Under the pieces are notes generated by a model that had not been told where the DNA came from, searched no databases, and worked only from the letters and a program-made list of their open reading frames with translations. From Bradyrhizobium tropiciagri (lineage in GTDB: Bacteria; Pseudomonadota; Alphaproteobacteria; Rhizobiales; Xanthobacteraceae): a stretch of DNA of 64,000 nt. How positions within the stretch are numbered: position 1 is the first letter of the stretch; each line of letters opens with the position of its first letter. The stretch is from positions 124,001-188,000 of the forward strand of contig NZ_JAFCKH010000014.1 of the NCBI RefSeq assembly GCF_018130505.1, written 5' to 3'. Position numbers and translations under genes: made by a program. Shown here piece after piece: positions 54,341 through 63,013 of this stretch.

Positions 54341-56004
54341 CAGCGCATCGCTTCCTCGGGCACGAAATCCTTGCCGACCGACAGCGCGCGCTGATCGACC
54401 AGGCAGTGCAGGATCGAAGGCTTGCCGGAAGCCAATGCGCGTTCGAACGCCGCTGCAAAATCCTCGGTGCGCTCGACCCGCTCGCCATGACCGCCGAACG
54501 CTTTTGCGTACAACGCAAAATCCGGGTTCTTGAGCTGGGTGCCGACGACGCGGCCGGGATAATCGCGCTCCTGGTGCATGCGGATGGTGCCGTATTGCGC
54601 GTTGTCGATGATGACGACGATCAGCGCCGCGTCATACTGGACGGCTGTGGCGAATTCCTGCCCGTTCATCAGGAAGCAGCCGTCGCCGGCAAAGGCAACG
54701 ACGACGCGATCCGGATGATGCCGCTTGGCCATCACGGCCGCCGGCACGCCGTAGCCCATCGAGCCCGAGGTCGGCGCGAGCTGGGCGGCGAAGCTGTGGA
54801 AGCGATGGTGGCGATGAATCCAGCCGGCGTAATTGCCGGCGCCGTTGCAGACGATGGCGTCCTTCGGCAGCCGGTCGCGCAGCCAGGTGACGACCTGGCC
54901 ATACTGGAACTTGCCCGGCAACTCGCGCGGCTTGTCGGTCCAGGCGAGATAATCCGCATGCGCCTTGGCGGCCTCGCCCTTCCAGGCCGGCGCCGCCGAC
55001 GGCTTCATCGTCTCGACCGCGGCGGCGAAGGAAGCGGGCGTCGCCTGAATCGCCAGCGCCGGCTGGTAGACGCGGCCGAGCTCTTCCGAGCCCGGATGCA
55101 CGTGGATCAGCTTCTGGCTCGGCACCGGAATATCGAGCAGCGTGTAGGACGATGACGGCATCTCCGACATACGGCCGCCGATCAGGAGGATCACGTCGGC
55201 GCCGGTGATGCGCGCCTTGAGCTGCGGGCTCGGGCCGATGCCGAGATCGCCGGCATAATGCGAGTGGTCGGCGTCGAACAGCGAGGCGCGGCGGAACGAG
55301 GTCGCAACCGGCAGATCGAAGCGCTCGGCGAAGCGCGCGATGCCCTTTGCGGCGTCCGCAGTCCAGGCCGAGCCTCCGAGCACGACGATCGGCGCCTTGG
55401 CGCTCGCCAGCATTGCGCCGAGCCGATCGAGATCCGCCGGCGCCGGCCAGCTCGCAGCGGGCTCGACCTTCGGCGCGTCGGCGACGGCCGCCGTTTCCGT
55501 GAGCATGTTCTCCGGCAGCGAGATCACGACCGGACCGGGGCGGCCCTGCAGCGCGATGCGGAAGGCGCGCGCCACCAGTTCCGGAATGCGGTCGGGACGG
55601 TCGATCTCGACCGCCCATTTCGCCATGGTGCCGAACACCGCCTTGTAGTCGAGCTCCTGGAACGCCTCGCGCTCGCGCATGCCGGTGTCGACCTGGCCGA
55701 CGAACAGGATCATCGGGGTCGAGTCCTGCATCGCGATGTGCACGCCATGGGCGGCATTGGTCGAGCCGGGACCGCGGGTGACGAAGCAGATGCCGGGCTT
55801 TCCGGTGAGCTTGCCATAGGCCTCCGCCATCATCGCAGCCCCGCCCTCAGCGCGGCAGATCACGACGTCGATCGGGCTGTCATGCAGGGCGTCCAGCGCC
55901 GCCAGATAGCTCTCGCCCGGCACGCAGGTGACGCGCTCCACCCCCTGCGCGACCAGCTGGTCGATCAGGATCTGGCCTCCGGTGCGGGCGTTCGACTTGG
56001 TCAT
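54340..56004 (-). CDS. Thiamine diphosphate-dependent enzyme (acetolactate synthase-like)
   Basis: A 554-residue ThDP enzyme with the three-domain layout of the acetolactate synthase/benzoylformate decarboxylase group. The N-terminal Pyr domain carries the catalytic Glu53 in CRAEGGAAMMAEAYGK. A central domain follows, then the C-terminal PP domain with the metal-binding motif AGDGCFLMNGQEF...IIDNAQYG. The ATG at 56004 has GGGAG upstream. It is not certain to be acetolactate synthase: no small regulatory subunit is adjacent, and the coupled gene is a DadA-like flavoenzyme. Together they may process a 2-oxo acid arising from amino acid oxidation. Confidence 0.88.
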   Translation of the reverse strand: MTKSNARTGGQILIDQLVAQGVERVTCVPGESYLAALDALHDSPIDVVICRAEGGAAMMAEAYGKLTGKPGICFVTRGPGSTNAAHGVHIAMQDSTPMILFVGQVDTGMREREAFQELDYKAVFGTMAKWAVEIDRPDRIPELVARAFRIALQGRPGPVVISLPENMLTETAAVADAPKVEPAASWPAPADLDRLGAMLASAKAPIVVLGGSAWTADAAKGIARFAERFDLPVATSFRRASLFDADHSHYAGDLGIGPSPQLKARITGADVILLIGGRMSEMPSSSYTLLDIPVPSQKLIHVHPGSEELGRVYQPALAIQATPASFAAAVETMKPSAAPAWKGEAAKAHADYLAWTDKPRELPGKFQYGQVVTWLRDRLPKDAIVCNGAGNYAGWIHRHHRFHSFAAQLAPTSGSMGYGVPAAVMAKRHHPDRVVVAFAGDGCFLMNGQEFATAVQYDAALIVVIIDNAQYGTIRMHQERDYPGRVVGTQLKNPDFALYAKAFGGHGERVERTEDFAAAFERALASGKPSILHCLVDQRALSVGKDFVPEEAMR

Positions 56005-56202
56005 GACAGCTCCCTGCAGGCATTGGCGCGCAGGACGCTGCGCGCGGATCATGGTCCACGGGGGTATGATAGTCGGCAATATGGCGCAAGGCCGATCTCG
56101 CCGCGGGTTGCGGCGGGCGCATCGGGCCATGCGGCGGGGAATGGGCGGCGCGGCGCCGCCGATTTGTACGGGGCGGGCCGCTAGTCAAGCCAGCTCTATC
56201 GC

Positions 56203-56283
56203 CGTCATTGCGAGCGAAGCGAAGCAATCCATTGCCACCCAGGATGCGGAGGGATGGATTGCTTCGCTTCGCTCGCAATGACG
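56203..56283. repeat. Perfect 30-bp inverted repeat (GTCATTGCGAGCGAAGCGAAGC family)
   Basis: The arms 56203-56232 and 56254-56283 are exact reverse complements over 30 bases and enclose a 21-base loop. The repeat stands just after the 3' end of the acyl-CoA dehydrogenase gene (minus strand), 16 bases from its stop. It is a strong hairpin candidate for ending that transcript, and a dispersed repeat seen in many bacteria of this group. Confidence 0.9.
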
Positions 56284-56299
56284 GAGTCTGAAGCCCGCC

Positions 56300-57445
56300 T
56301 TACAGCGAGCGCGCGATCAGCAGCTTCATGATCTCGTTGGTGCCGCCGTAGATCTTCTGGATGCGCGCGTCGATGAACATCCGCGAGATCGGATATTCCT
56401 GCATGTAGCCGTAGCCGCCATGCAGTTGCAGACATTCGTCGGCGGTCTCGACCTGCTTCTGCGAGCACCACCATTTCGCCATCGACGCCGTCACGGTGTC
56501 GAGGTCGCCGACGACCAGGCGCTCGATGCACCAGTCGACGAAGACGCGGGCGATCATTGCTTCGGTCTTGCGCTCGGCGAGCTTGAAGGCGGTGTTCTGG
56601 AATTCGAGCAGCGGCTTGCCGAACGCGGTGCGTTCCTTGGTGTACTCCGCCGTGATCTTCACCGCGCGCTCCATCGAGGCGACGGCGCCAACCGCGAGTG
56701 CGAGGCGCTCCTGCGGCAATTGCTGCATCAGCTGCACGAAGCCGTTGCCCTCCTCGGCCCCGAGCAGGTTTTCCGGCGTCACCGTGACGTTGTCGAAGAA
56801 CAGCTCCGACGTGTCGGAGGCGTGCAGGCCGATCTTGTCGAGGTTGCGGCCGCGCCGGTAGCCTTCGGCGCCGTCGGTCTCCACCACGATCAGCGAGATG
56901 CCCTTCGAGCCCGCGCCGCCGGTGCGCGCCACCACGATGACGAGGTCGGCGGCCTGGCCGTTGGTAATGAAGGTCTTCTGGCCGTTGATGACGTAGGAAT
57001 TGCCCTGCTTCTTCGCCGTCGTCTTGATGCTCTGCAGGTCGGAGCCGGTGCCGGGCTCGGTCATCGCGATGGCGCCGACCATCTCGCCCGAGGCCATTTT
57101 CGGCAGCCAGCGCCGCTTCTGCTCCTCCGAGCCGTAGTTGAGGATGTAGTGCGCGACGATCGCGCTGTGCACGGAGACGCCGGTGGTCAATTCCGGCACG
57201 GTGCTTTCGAGGTCGTCGAGCACCGCCGCGTCATAGGCGAAGCTGGTGCCGAGACCGCCATAGGCCTCGGGCACGCTCGGCAGCAATGCGCCCATCTCGC
57301 CGAGCGCACGCCAGGCGGAACGGTCGACGAGCTTCTGCTCGCGCCATCTCTCGCTGTGCGGCGCCAGGTCCTTCGCGAGGAATTTGCGGAACTGGTCACG
57401 GAAGGTGTCCAGCTCCTCGGTCATCCAGGACGATCGGTATTGCAT
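56300..57445 (-). CDS. Acyl-CoA dehydrogenase
   Basis: A 381-residue FAD-dependent acyl-CoA dehydrogenase of the standard tetrameric family. It shows MTEPGTGSDLQSIKTTA, the FAD-contact segment KTFITNGQAADLVIVVART, and the catalytic glutamate Glu371 in IYGGTNEIMKLL. The ATG at 57445 has GAGGG five bases upstream; an in-frame TTG at 57472 is the weaker choice. Last gene of the thiolase-MaoC-MaoC-SDR-dehydrogenase series. It would introduce the double bond in the first oxidation step. Confidence 0.93.
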   Translation of the reverse strand: MQYRSSWMTEELDTFRDQFRKFLAKDLAPHSERWREQKLVDRSAWRALGEMGALLPSVPEAYGGLGTSFAYDAAVLDDLESTVPELTTGVSVHSAIVAHYILNYGSEEQKRRWLPKMASGEMVGAIAMTEPGTGSDLQSIKTTAKKQGNSYVINGQKTFITNGQAADLVIVVARTGGAGSKGISLIVVETDGAEGYRRGRNLDKIGLHASDTSELFFDNVTVTPENLLGAEEGNGFVQLMQQLPQERLALAVGAVASMERAVKITAEYTKERTAFGKPLLEFQNTAFKLAERKTEAMIARVFVDWCIERLVVGDLDTVTASMAKWWCSQKQVETADECLQLHGGYGYMQEYPISRMFIDARIQKIYGGTNEIMKLLIARSL

Positions 57446-57479
57446 ACTGCCCTCGGTATTCTTTTCGCTCAAAACCGTT

Positions 57480-58307
57480 CTAAATCAGAAGACCGCCGCC
57501 GGCGACGATCACCTGACCGCTGATGTAGTTCGATTCCGGGCTGCAGAACAGATAGACCGCGTCCGCCGCCTCCTCCGGCGTGCCGCCGCGGCCGAGCGGG
57601 ATCATGCGGCCCATCGCCTCCAGCATCTGCGGCTGCACGCCGACCTTGATGTCGCGGCCGGCGACGTCGATGGTCTTCTGCTGCGTCTCGATCGGTTGGG
57701 TCAGGCGGGTGTTGATCAGGCCGAAGGCGACGCAATTGACGTTGACCTTGTAGCGGCCCCACTCCTTGCACATCGTCCGCGTCAGCCCGATCAGCGACGC
57801 CTTGGCCGACGAATAGCTCGCTTGCCCGGCATTGCCGTAGAGCCCCGCGATCGAGGAGATGTTGACGACCTTGCGGAACACCTCGCGGCCGGCCTCGGCC
57901 TCCTTCTTGGCCAGTAACCGGATCGGCTCGGCCGCCGCGCGCATGATCCGGAACGGAGCGACCAGATGGACGTCGAGCATCGCCTGGAATTGCTCGTCGG
58001 TCATCTTCTGGATCGTCGAGTCCCAAGTGTAACCCGCGTTGTTGACGATGATGTCGAGGCCGCCGAATTTCTCGATGGCGGCGCCGACGAAGCGGTCGGC
58101 AAAGCCCGCCTCGGTGACGCTGCCATTGACCGCGACCGCGTCGCCGCCCGCGGCCTTGATCTCGGCCACGACGGCATCGCCCGGCTCGGCATCGAGGTCG
58201 TTGACCACGACGCGCGCGCCCTCGCTCACGAGCTTGAGCGCGATCGCCCGCCCGATGCCGCGGCCCGAACCGGAAACGAGCGCGACTTTGCCTTGCAGTT
58301 TCGACAT
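57480..58307 (-). CDS. SDR-family 3-hydroxyacyl-CoA dehydrogenase/ketoreductase
   Basis: A 275-residue classical short-chain dehydrogenase. It has the cofactor motif SGSGRGIGRAIALKL, NNAG at about 89-92, catalytic Ser151/Ser152, and Tyr165-x-x-x-Lys169 (ASYSSAKAS). Asp37 after the second strand (VVVNDLDA) favours NAD(H). An insertion (about residues 130-145, LLAKKEAEAGREVF) is unlike plain FabG and recalls the bacterial HSD17B4/FabG4-like forms that oxidise 3-hydroxyacyl-CoA. It lies between the palindrome-rich gap (58308-58548) and the acyl-CoA dehydrogenase gene, 34 bases from the latter. Confidence 0.9.
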   Translation of the reverse strand: MSKLQGKVALVSGSGRGIGRAIALKLVSEGARVVVNDLDAEPGDAVVAEIKAAGGDAVAVNGSVTEAGFADRFVGAAIEKFGGLDIIVNNAGYTWDSTIQKMTDEQFQAMLDVHLVAPFRIMRAAAEPIRLLAKKEAEAGREVFRKVVNISSIAGLYGNAGQASYSSAKASLIGLTRTMCKEWGRYKVNVNCVAFGLINTRLTQPIETQQKTIDVAGRDIKVGVQPQMLEAMGRMIPLGRGGTPEEAADAVYLFCSPESNYISGQVIVAGGGLLI

Positions 58308-58360
58308 TCAAACTCTCCTAGCGAATAGATATCCTCAGATTGAATTGAACCGGTGGCGCC

Positions 58361-58506
58361 CTTCGCCTCTCCCCGCGTGCGGGGAGAGGCCGGAACGCAT
58401 CGCCAGATGCGTTCCGGGTGAGGGGGAGCCTCCGCGAGTCCATTTGTCACCGTTGATGCGGACGGCCCCTCACCCCAGCCCTCTCCCCGCAAGAGCGGGG
58501 CGAGGG
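58361..58506. repeat. Cluster of palindromic repeats inside the catabolic gene series
   Basis: Three hairpins follow one another: CCTCTCCCCGC/GCGGGGAGAGG at about 58366-58389, GGAACGCATC/GATGCGTTCC at about 58392-58416, and CCCTCTCCCCGC/GCGGGGCGAGGG at about 58479-58506. They lie in the 241-base gap between the MaoC and SDR genes, both on the minus strand. They may divide the operon, stabilise mRNA ends, or simply be dispersed repeats. Confidence 0.88.
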
Positions 58507-58548
58507 AGCGCAGTCCCTTCGCGGTCGAAGTTTTGCCTTCGCGCGAAC

Positions 58549-58956
58549 CTACACCGCGATGACAGCTTCCCCCGCGAGCTTCACCTCGCCGTTCTGATCC
58601 TTGGTGGTCAGCGCAATCTTCGCCCTCATCTCACCACCCTGCTCGATCAGCTCGGTCACCATGCCCTCGCACGTCAACCTGGCGCCAAGCTGGGTGATCG
58701 CGGCAAAGCGCGTCGAGAACGACCGGATACGCGACGGCGCGACCGCGTCGGTCAGCGCCTGGCCGAGATAGCCCATCACCAGCATGCCGTGCGTGAACAC
58801 GTCGGGGAAACCGGCCTGCTTGGCAAAGTCGATGTCGACGTGGATCGGATTGTGATCGCCGGAGGCGCCGCAATACAGCGCGAGGCGATGGCGGGTGATC
58901 GGCGGAAACTCCTTGTGCACGAGACGATCGCCGACGGCTGGAGATGTTGCGCTCAT
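58549..58956 (-). CDS. MaoC-type enoyl-CoA hydratase, catalytic subunit
   Basis: A 135-residue hot-dog-fold hydratase carrying the full hydratase-2 motif: YCGASGDHNPIHVDIDFAKQAGFPDVFTHGM, with the catalytic Asp/His pair in GDHNPIH. It would hydrate 2-enoyl-CoA. It shares a 4-base overlap with the next gene upstream (58953-59408), which encodes a non-catalytic MaoC-like half. The two probably form one heterodimer, as in mycobacterial HadAB or ChsH1-ChsH2. Confidence 0.92.
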   Translation of the reverse strand: MSATSPAVGDRLVHKEFPPITRHRLALYCGASGDHNPIHVDIDFAKQAGFPDVFTHGMLVMGYLGQALTDAVAPSRIRSFSTRFAAITQLGARLTCEGMVTELIEQGGEMRAKIALTTKDQNGEVKLAGEAVIAV

Positions 58957-59408
58957 GACGGCCTCGCATTACGCACCACGACGGTGCGTGAAAGATCGGC
59001 AACGTGGACGCCGGCATGGTTGGTGACCTCGGTCTCGATCACGATCAGCGTCATCGCCCCGCCCTTCTTGTCGGTCACGCCGGTGACGCGCGGCTTGAAC
59101 GTGAGCACGTCGCCAACCACGACGGGTGCGCGATAGTCGAAGCGCTGCTCGCCGTGCAGCACGCGGCCGAGATCGATGTCGAGCGCGGTCAGGAACTCGA
59201 ACGGCACCGTCGCGTCCATCATTTCCAGGCAGAACAGGTAAGTCGGCGGCACGGGTGCCGCCGAAAAGCCGGCAGCTCGCGCGGCCGTCTCGTCGCGATA
59301 GACCGGATTGGCTTCGCCGAGCGTGTCGAGGAAGAAGCGTAGGCGTCCCGGCTCGACGCGCGCGGTCACGGACGTGAATTCACGCCCGACGGCGGTTTGG
59401 TCGACCAT
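58953..59408 (-). CDS. MaoC-like/FAS1-dehydratase half, structural subunit
   Basis: A 151-residue hot-dog-fold protein of the N-terminal MaoC type. The motif position reads LGEANPVYRDETAARAAGFSAAPVPPTYLF, so the catalytic Asp and His of the hydratase motif are missing. A family-like YRAPVVVGDVLTFKPRV follows. It overlaps the active MaoC gene by 4 bases and starts 7 bases after the thiolase stop. It is best read as the substrate-binding or scaffold half of a heterodimeric hydratase. Confidence 0.88.
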   Translation of the reverse strand: MVDQTAVGREFTSVTARVEPGRLRFFLDTLGEANPVYRDETAARAAGFSAAPVPPTYLFCLEMMDATVPFEFLTALDIDLGRVLHGEQRFDYRAPVVVGDVLTFKPRVTGVTDKKGGAMTLIVIETEVTNHAGVHVADLSRTVVVRNARPS

Positions 59409-59415
59409 GGCGGCC

Positions 59416-60600
59416 TCAGGCGCGTTCGTAGAGCGTGACGACGCAGGCGCCGCCGAGACCGAGATTGTGCTGCAGGCCGATCCGTGCGCCCTCCACTTGC
59501 GTCGCCGCAGCGGTGCCGCGCAGCTGCCGGGTCAGCTCGTAGCACTGCGCAAGGCCGGTGGCGCCGAGCGGATGGCCCTTCGACAGCAGGCCGCCGGACG
59601 GATTGGTGACGATCCTGCCGCCATAGGTATTGTCGCCGTCGTCGATGAAGCGCGCCGCCTCGCCCTGCTTGCAGAGGCCGAGCCCCTCATAGGTGATCAG
59701 CTCATTATGGGCGAAACAGTCGTGCAGCTCGACGACGTCGAGATCCTCCGGCCCGATGCCGGCGGCCTCGTAGACCTTCCTGGCGGCATCGCGCGCCATG
59801 TCGTAGCCGACCACCTGCATCATGTCGTCGGCGCCGAAAGTCGACGGCGTGTCCGTCGTCATCGCCTGCGCGGCGATGCGGACCTGCTTGTTGAGCCCGT
59901 GCTGCTCGGCGAACTTCTCCGACACCAGGATCGCGGCGGCGCCGCCGCAGGTCGGCGGGCACGCCATCAGCCGCGTCATCACGCCGGGCCAGATCACCTG
60001 GTCGTTCATCACGTCGTCGGCGGTGACCTCCTTGCGGAACAGCGCCAGCGGATTGTTCTTGGCGTGACGGCTGGCCTTGGCGCGCACCTTGGCGAAGGCA
60101 TTCAGCGGCGTGCCGTATTTCTTCATGTGGCTGAGGCCGGCGCCGCCGAAATAGCGCAGCGCCAGCGGCACGCCGGGCGCGTCGACGAGCTTGTCGGCGG
60201 CAGCGTCGAAATCATCGAACGCGCTGGGTCGGTCGGTGAACACGGCCCCTAGCGCGCCGGGCTTCATCTGCTCGAAGCCGAGCGCCATCACGCAATCGGC
60301 CGCGCCGGATTCAATCGCCTGCCGCGCCAGGAACAAAGCGGTCGAGCCGGTCGAGCAGTTGTTGTTGACGTTGACGATCGGGATCCCGGTCATGCCGACC
60401 GGATAGAGCGCGCGCTGGCCACAGGTGGAGTCGCCGTAGACATAGCCGACGTAAGCCTGCTGCACCTTGCCGTAGTCGAGACCGGCGTCAGCGAGCGCGA
60501 GCTTCGCGGCTTCCGCACCCATCACGTGATACGGCGCATTGGCGCCGGGCTTGACGAACGGGATCATGCCGACCCCGGCAACATAGGTGCGTGACGTCAT
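59416..60600 (-). CDS. Thiolase/acetyl-CoA acyltransferase (SCP-2-like type)
   Basis: A 394-residue thiolase of the lipid-transfer-protein (SCP-x) group. The nucleophile cysteine is in VNVNNNCSTGSTALFLA, followed by LHDCFAHNELI and the closing GGLLSKGHPLGATGL. It carries no C-terminal SCP2 domain and no adjoining DUF35 gene. The ATG at 60600 has GGGAGGAGC upstream; a far longer in-frame extension (to 61404) is rejected because it crosses the TetR gene on the other strand. It opens the minus-strand catabolic operon and would carry out the final C-C cleavage. Confidence 0.92.
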   Translation of the reverse strand: MTSRTYVAGVGMIPFVKPGANAPYHVMGAEAAKLALADAGLDYGKVQQAYVGYVYGDSTCGQRALYPVGMTGIPIVNVNNNCSTGSTALFLARQAIESGAADCVMALGFEQMKPGALGAVFTDRPSAFDDFDAAADKLVDAPGVPLALRYFGGAGLSHMKKYGTPLNAFAKVRAKASRHAKNNPLALFRKEVTADDVMNDQVIWPGVMTRLMACPPTCGGAAAILVSEKFAEQHGLNKQVRIAAQAMTTDTPSTFGADDMMQVVGYDMARDAARKVYEAAGIGPEDLDVVELHDCFAHNELITYEGLGLCKQGEAARFIDDGDNTYGGRIVTNPSGGLLSKGHPLGATGLAQCYELTRQLRGTAAATQVEGARIGLQHNLGLGGACVVTLYERA

Positions 60601-60619
60601 CGCTTGCTCCTCCCGAAAA

Positions 60620-60652
60620 TTACCCGCTGGACTATTTGTTACCCGTGGGTAA
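60620..60652. promoter_or_regulatory. Candidate TetR operator in the divergent promoter
   Basis: TTACCCGTGGGTAA (60639-60652) is a symmetric site with 6-base arms TTACCC/GGGTAA, and a further TTACCCG half-site lies at 60620. It stands between the thiolase ATG (60600) and the TetR ATG (60697), so one regulator can serve both directions. Confidence 0.6.
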
Positions 60653-60696
60653 TATACGGGCCACCTCACGGAGTCAATGCGACAAGCGCTCACGAC

Positions 60697-61512
60697 ATGG
60701 ATGCCAGCTCCCCCTTCTCCAATAGCGACTCCCCCTGGCTGCCGTTCGAGAGCCGGCGCCGCGCCCGCGACGAGAAGCGCGAGGCGGTGCTGCGCACGGC
60801 GGTCGCGCTGTTCCTCGAGCAGGGCTATCACCGCGCCACGCTGAACGAAGTCGCCAAGCGGCTGAACATCACCAAGCCGGCGCTCTACAATTACTTCCGC
60901 GGCAAGGACGAGATCCTGTTCGAGTGTTGGGCGATCGGCAACGAGCTGGTCGACGAATGCATCGCCGAGACGTCGGCGGGCGACGGCAGCGGCCTCGACA
61001 AGCTGCGCAAGCTCACCGTCCGCTATGCCGAGCTGATGACCGCCGACTACGGCAAGAGCCTCGTGCGCTTCGATCTGCGCGATCTCAGCGACGACAACCG
61101 CAAGATCGTACGGAGCGCGAAGCGGCGGATCGACCGCGCCTTCCGCGACTATATCGCGCAGGGCATCGAGGACGGCTCGATCAAGCCATGCGACCCGAAG
61201 CTGTCGGCGTTTGCCATCGCGGGCTCGCTGAACTGGATCGGGCACTGGTTCCAGCCCGGCGGCGCGATGAGTGGACGGGCCGTTGCCGAGGAATTCGCGA
61301 CCCGCCTCATCGAGGGCATCGCCAGCACATCGACACGAAAGACGTCGACGCGAAAGACAACGACACGCAAATCGGCCGTTCCGGCTGCAGAGAAGGCGGA
61401 TCAACCGCCTCGCACGGGAAACGCATCAAGGGAGGAGACGAGTGAACATCACGCACGGACTGCGGCGCGCGCTGCAGGTCAATCCAAACGGGCTCGCGGT
61501 CGTCTGCGGTGA
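60697..61512 (+). CDS. TetR-family regulator with basic repeat tail
   Basis: A 271-residue TetR-type regulator. The N-terminal HTH (about residues 25-70) shows TAVALFLEQGYHRATLNEVAKRL and ITKPALYNYFRGKDEIL. The ligand domain follows to about residue 210. The C-terminus is unusual: a Ser/Thr/Arg/Lys tail (STSTRKTSTRKTTTRKS, about 214-230) and a further basic stretch, which runs 71 bases into the acyl-CoA ligase gene in another frame. The start at 60697 is chosen over an in-frame 60604, which would span the operator. It probably represses both flanking units and is released by an acyl-CoA. Confidence 0.9.
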   Translation: MDASSPFSNSDSPWLPFESRRRARDEKREAVLRTAVALFLEQGYHRATLNEVAKRLNITKPALYNYFRGKDEILFECWAIGNELVDECIAETSAGDGSGLDKLRKLTVRYAELMTADYGKSLVRFDLRDLSDDNRKIVRSAKRRIDRAFRDYIAQGIEDGSIKPCDPKLSAFAIAGSLNWIGHWFQPGGAMSGRAVAEEFATRLIEGIASTSTRKTSTRKTTTRKSAVPAAEKADQPPRTGNASREETSEHHARTAARAAGQSKRARGRLR

Positions 61513-62998
61513 GCGGCGGCGCAACTGGCGTGAGGTCGGCGACCGCGTCGCCCGCCTCGCCGGCGCCATCCGCGCCCTCGGCGCCAAGGATGGCGACCGC
61601 GTCGCGATCCTGTCGCTGAACTCCGACCGCTATCTCGAGCTCTATCTCGCGGTCGGCTGGGCCGGCGCCGTGATCGTGCCGCTCAACATCCGCTGGTCTC
61701 CGATCGAGAACGAGGACGCGCTGCGCGACTGCCGCGCCGACATCTTGTTCGTCGACAAGGCGTTTGCGCCGGTCGGCGCAACGCTGGCGAAGGCCATTCC
61801 CGGCCTGAAGCTGGTCTATGCGGACGATGGCGAGACGCCGGCCGGCATGGAGAACTACGAGGCGCTGATCGATCGCGCCGCTCCGATTGCGGATGCGATG
61901 CGCGGCCGCGACGATCTCGCCGGCATCTTCTACACCGGCGGCACCACCGGCCGCTCCAAGGGCGTGATGCTCAGCCACGGCAATCTGATGGCCAATGCGA
62001 TGAACGCACTCGGCGAAGGCCTGTGGCCGAGCACCACGGTCTATCTGCACGCGGCGCCGATGTTCCACCTCGCCAATGGCGCGGCGATGTACTCGGTGCT
62101 GCTGTCGGGCGGCTCCAACGTCGTGATCCAGGGCTTCACCCCCGACGGCGTCGCGGCCGCGATCCAGAAGGAGCGCGTCACCGATGTCCTGCTGGTGCCG
62201 ACCATGATCCAGATGTTCGTCGATCATCCGACGCTGGGGAACTACGACCTCGCCTCGCTGAGGGGGATCGCCTACGGCGCCTCGGTGATCTCGGATGCCG
62301 TGCTGATGCGTGGCATGAAGGCACTGCCGGATGTCGAATTCACCCAATGCTACGGCATGACCGAGCTGTCGCCGATCGCAACGGTGCTGCACTGGAAGGA
62401 GCATATCGGCGACGGCCGCGCCAAGGGCCGGCATCGCGGCGCCGGCCGCGTCACCTTCGGCGGCGAGATCAGGATCGTCGACGCCGAGGGCAAGGAGGTG
62501 CCGCGAGGCACCGTCGGCGAAATCGCGGTGCGCGGTGACATGGTGATGATGGGTTATTGGGAGCGGCCGGAGGAGACCGCGCGGGCCGTGATCGACGGCT
62601 GGATGCACACCGGTGACGGCGGCTACATGGACGAGGACGGCTTCGTCTATGTCGTCGACCGCGTCAAGGATATGATCATCTCCGGCGGCGAGAACGTCTA
62701 TTCGGCCGAGGTCGAGAACGCCCTCGCCCAGCATCCGGCGGTAGCGCAATGCGCCGTGATCGGCATCCCCAGCGAGCGCTGGGGCGAGCAGGTCCACGCC
62801 ATCGTGGTGATGAAGAGCGGCAGCGGCGCCACGCCGGAGGAGCTGATCGAGCACTGCAAGGCGCTGATCGCCGGCTACAAATGCCCGCGCAGCGTCGACA
62901 TTTCCGCGAACCCGCTGCCGCTCTCCGGCGCCGGCAAGATCCTCAAGCGTGAGCTGCGCCGGCCGTATTGGGAGAACCAGGAGCGGCGCGTGAGCTGA
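61442..62998 (+). CDS. Acyl-CoA synthetase (AMP-forming ligase)
   Basis: A 518-residue ANL-superfamily acid-CoA ligase. The P-loop-like motif is YTGGTTGRSKGVMLSHGNL, with YGMTELSPIA (A5), GWMHTGDGGYMDEDGFVYVVDR (A7) and the C-terminal lysine in SGAGKILKRELR (A10). The start is GTG at 61442 behind GGGAGGAGACGA. It overlaps the end of the TetR gene by 71 bases. It would activate the acid that the adjoining dehydrogenase, hydratase, SDR and thiolase then degrade. Aromatic, alicyclic and fatty acids are all possible substrates. Confidence 0.93.
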   Translation: MNITHGLRRALQVNPNGLAVVCGERRRNWREVGDRVARLAGAIRALGAKDGDRVAILSLNSDRYLELYLAVGWAGAVIVPLNIRWSPIENEDALRDCRADILFVDKAFAPVGATLAKAIPGLKLVYADDGETPAGMENYEALIDRAAPIADAMRGRDDLAGIFYTGGTTGRSKGVMLSHGNLMANAMNALGEGLWPSTTVYLHAAPMFHLANGAAMYSVLLSGGSNVVIQGFTPDGVAAAIQKERVTDVLLVPTMIQMFVDHPTLGNYDLASLRGIAYGASVISDAVLMRGMKALPDVEFTQCYGMTELSPIATVLHWKEHIGDGRAKGRHRGAGRVTFGGEIRIVDAEGKEVPRGTVGEIAVRGDMVMMGYWERPEETARAVIDGWMHTGDGGYMDEDGFVYVVDRVKDMIISGGENVYSAEVENALAQHPAVAQCAVIGIPSERWGEQVHAIVVMKSGSGATPEELIEHCKALIAGYKCPRSVDISANPLPLSGAGKILKRELRRPYWENQERRVS

Positions 62999-63013
62999 GC
63001 AACGTCTCACCCA

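Noticed and set aside
54340-56004. Naming the ThDP enzyme ilvB/ilvI
   Set aside because: No regulatory-subunit gene is adjacent, and the partner is a DadA-like flavoenzyme. Family membership alone does not fix the reaction.
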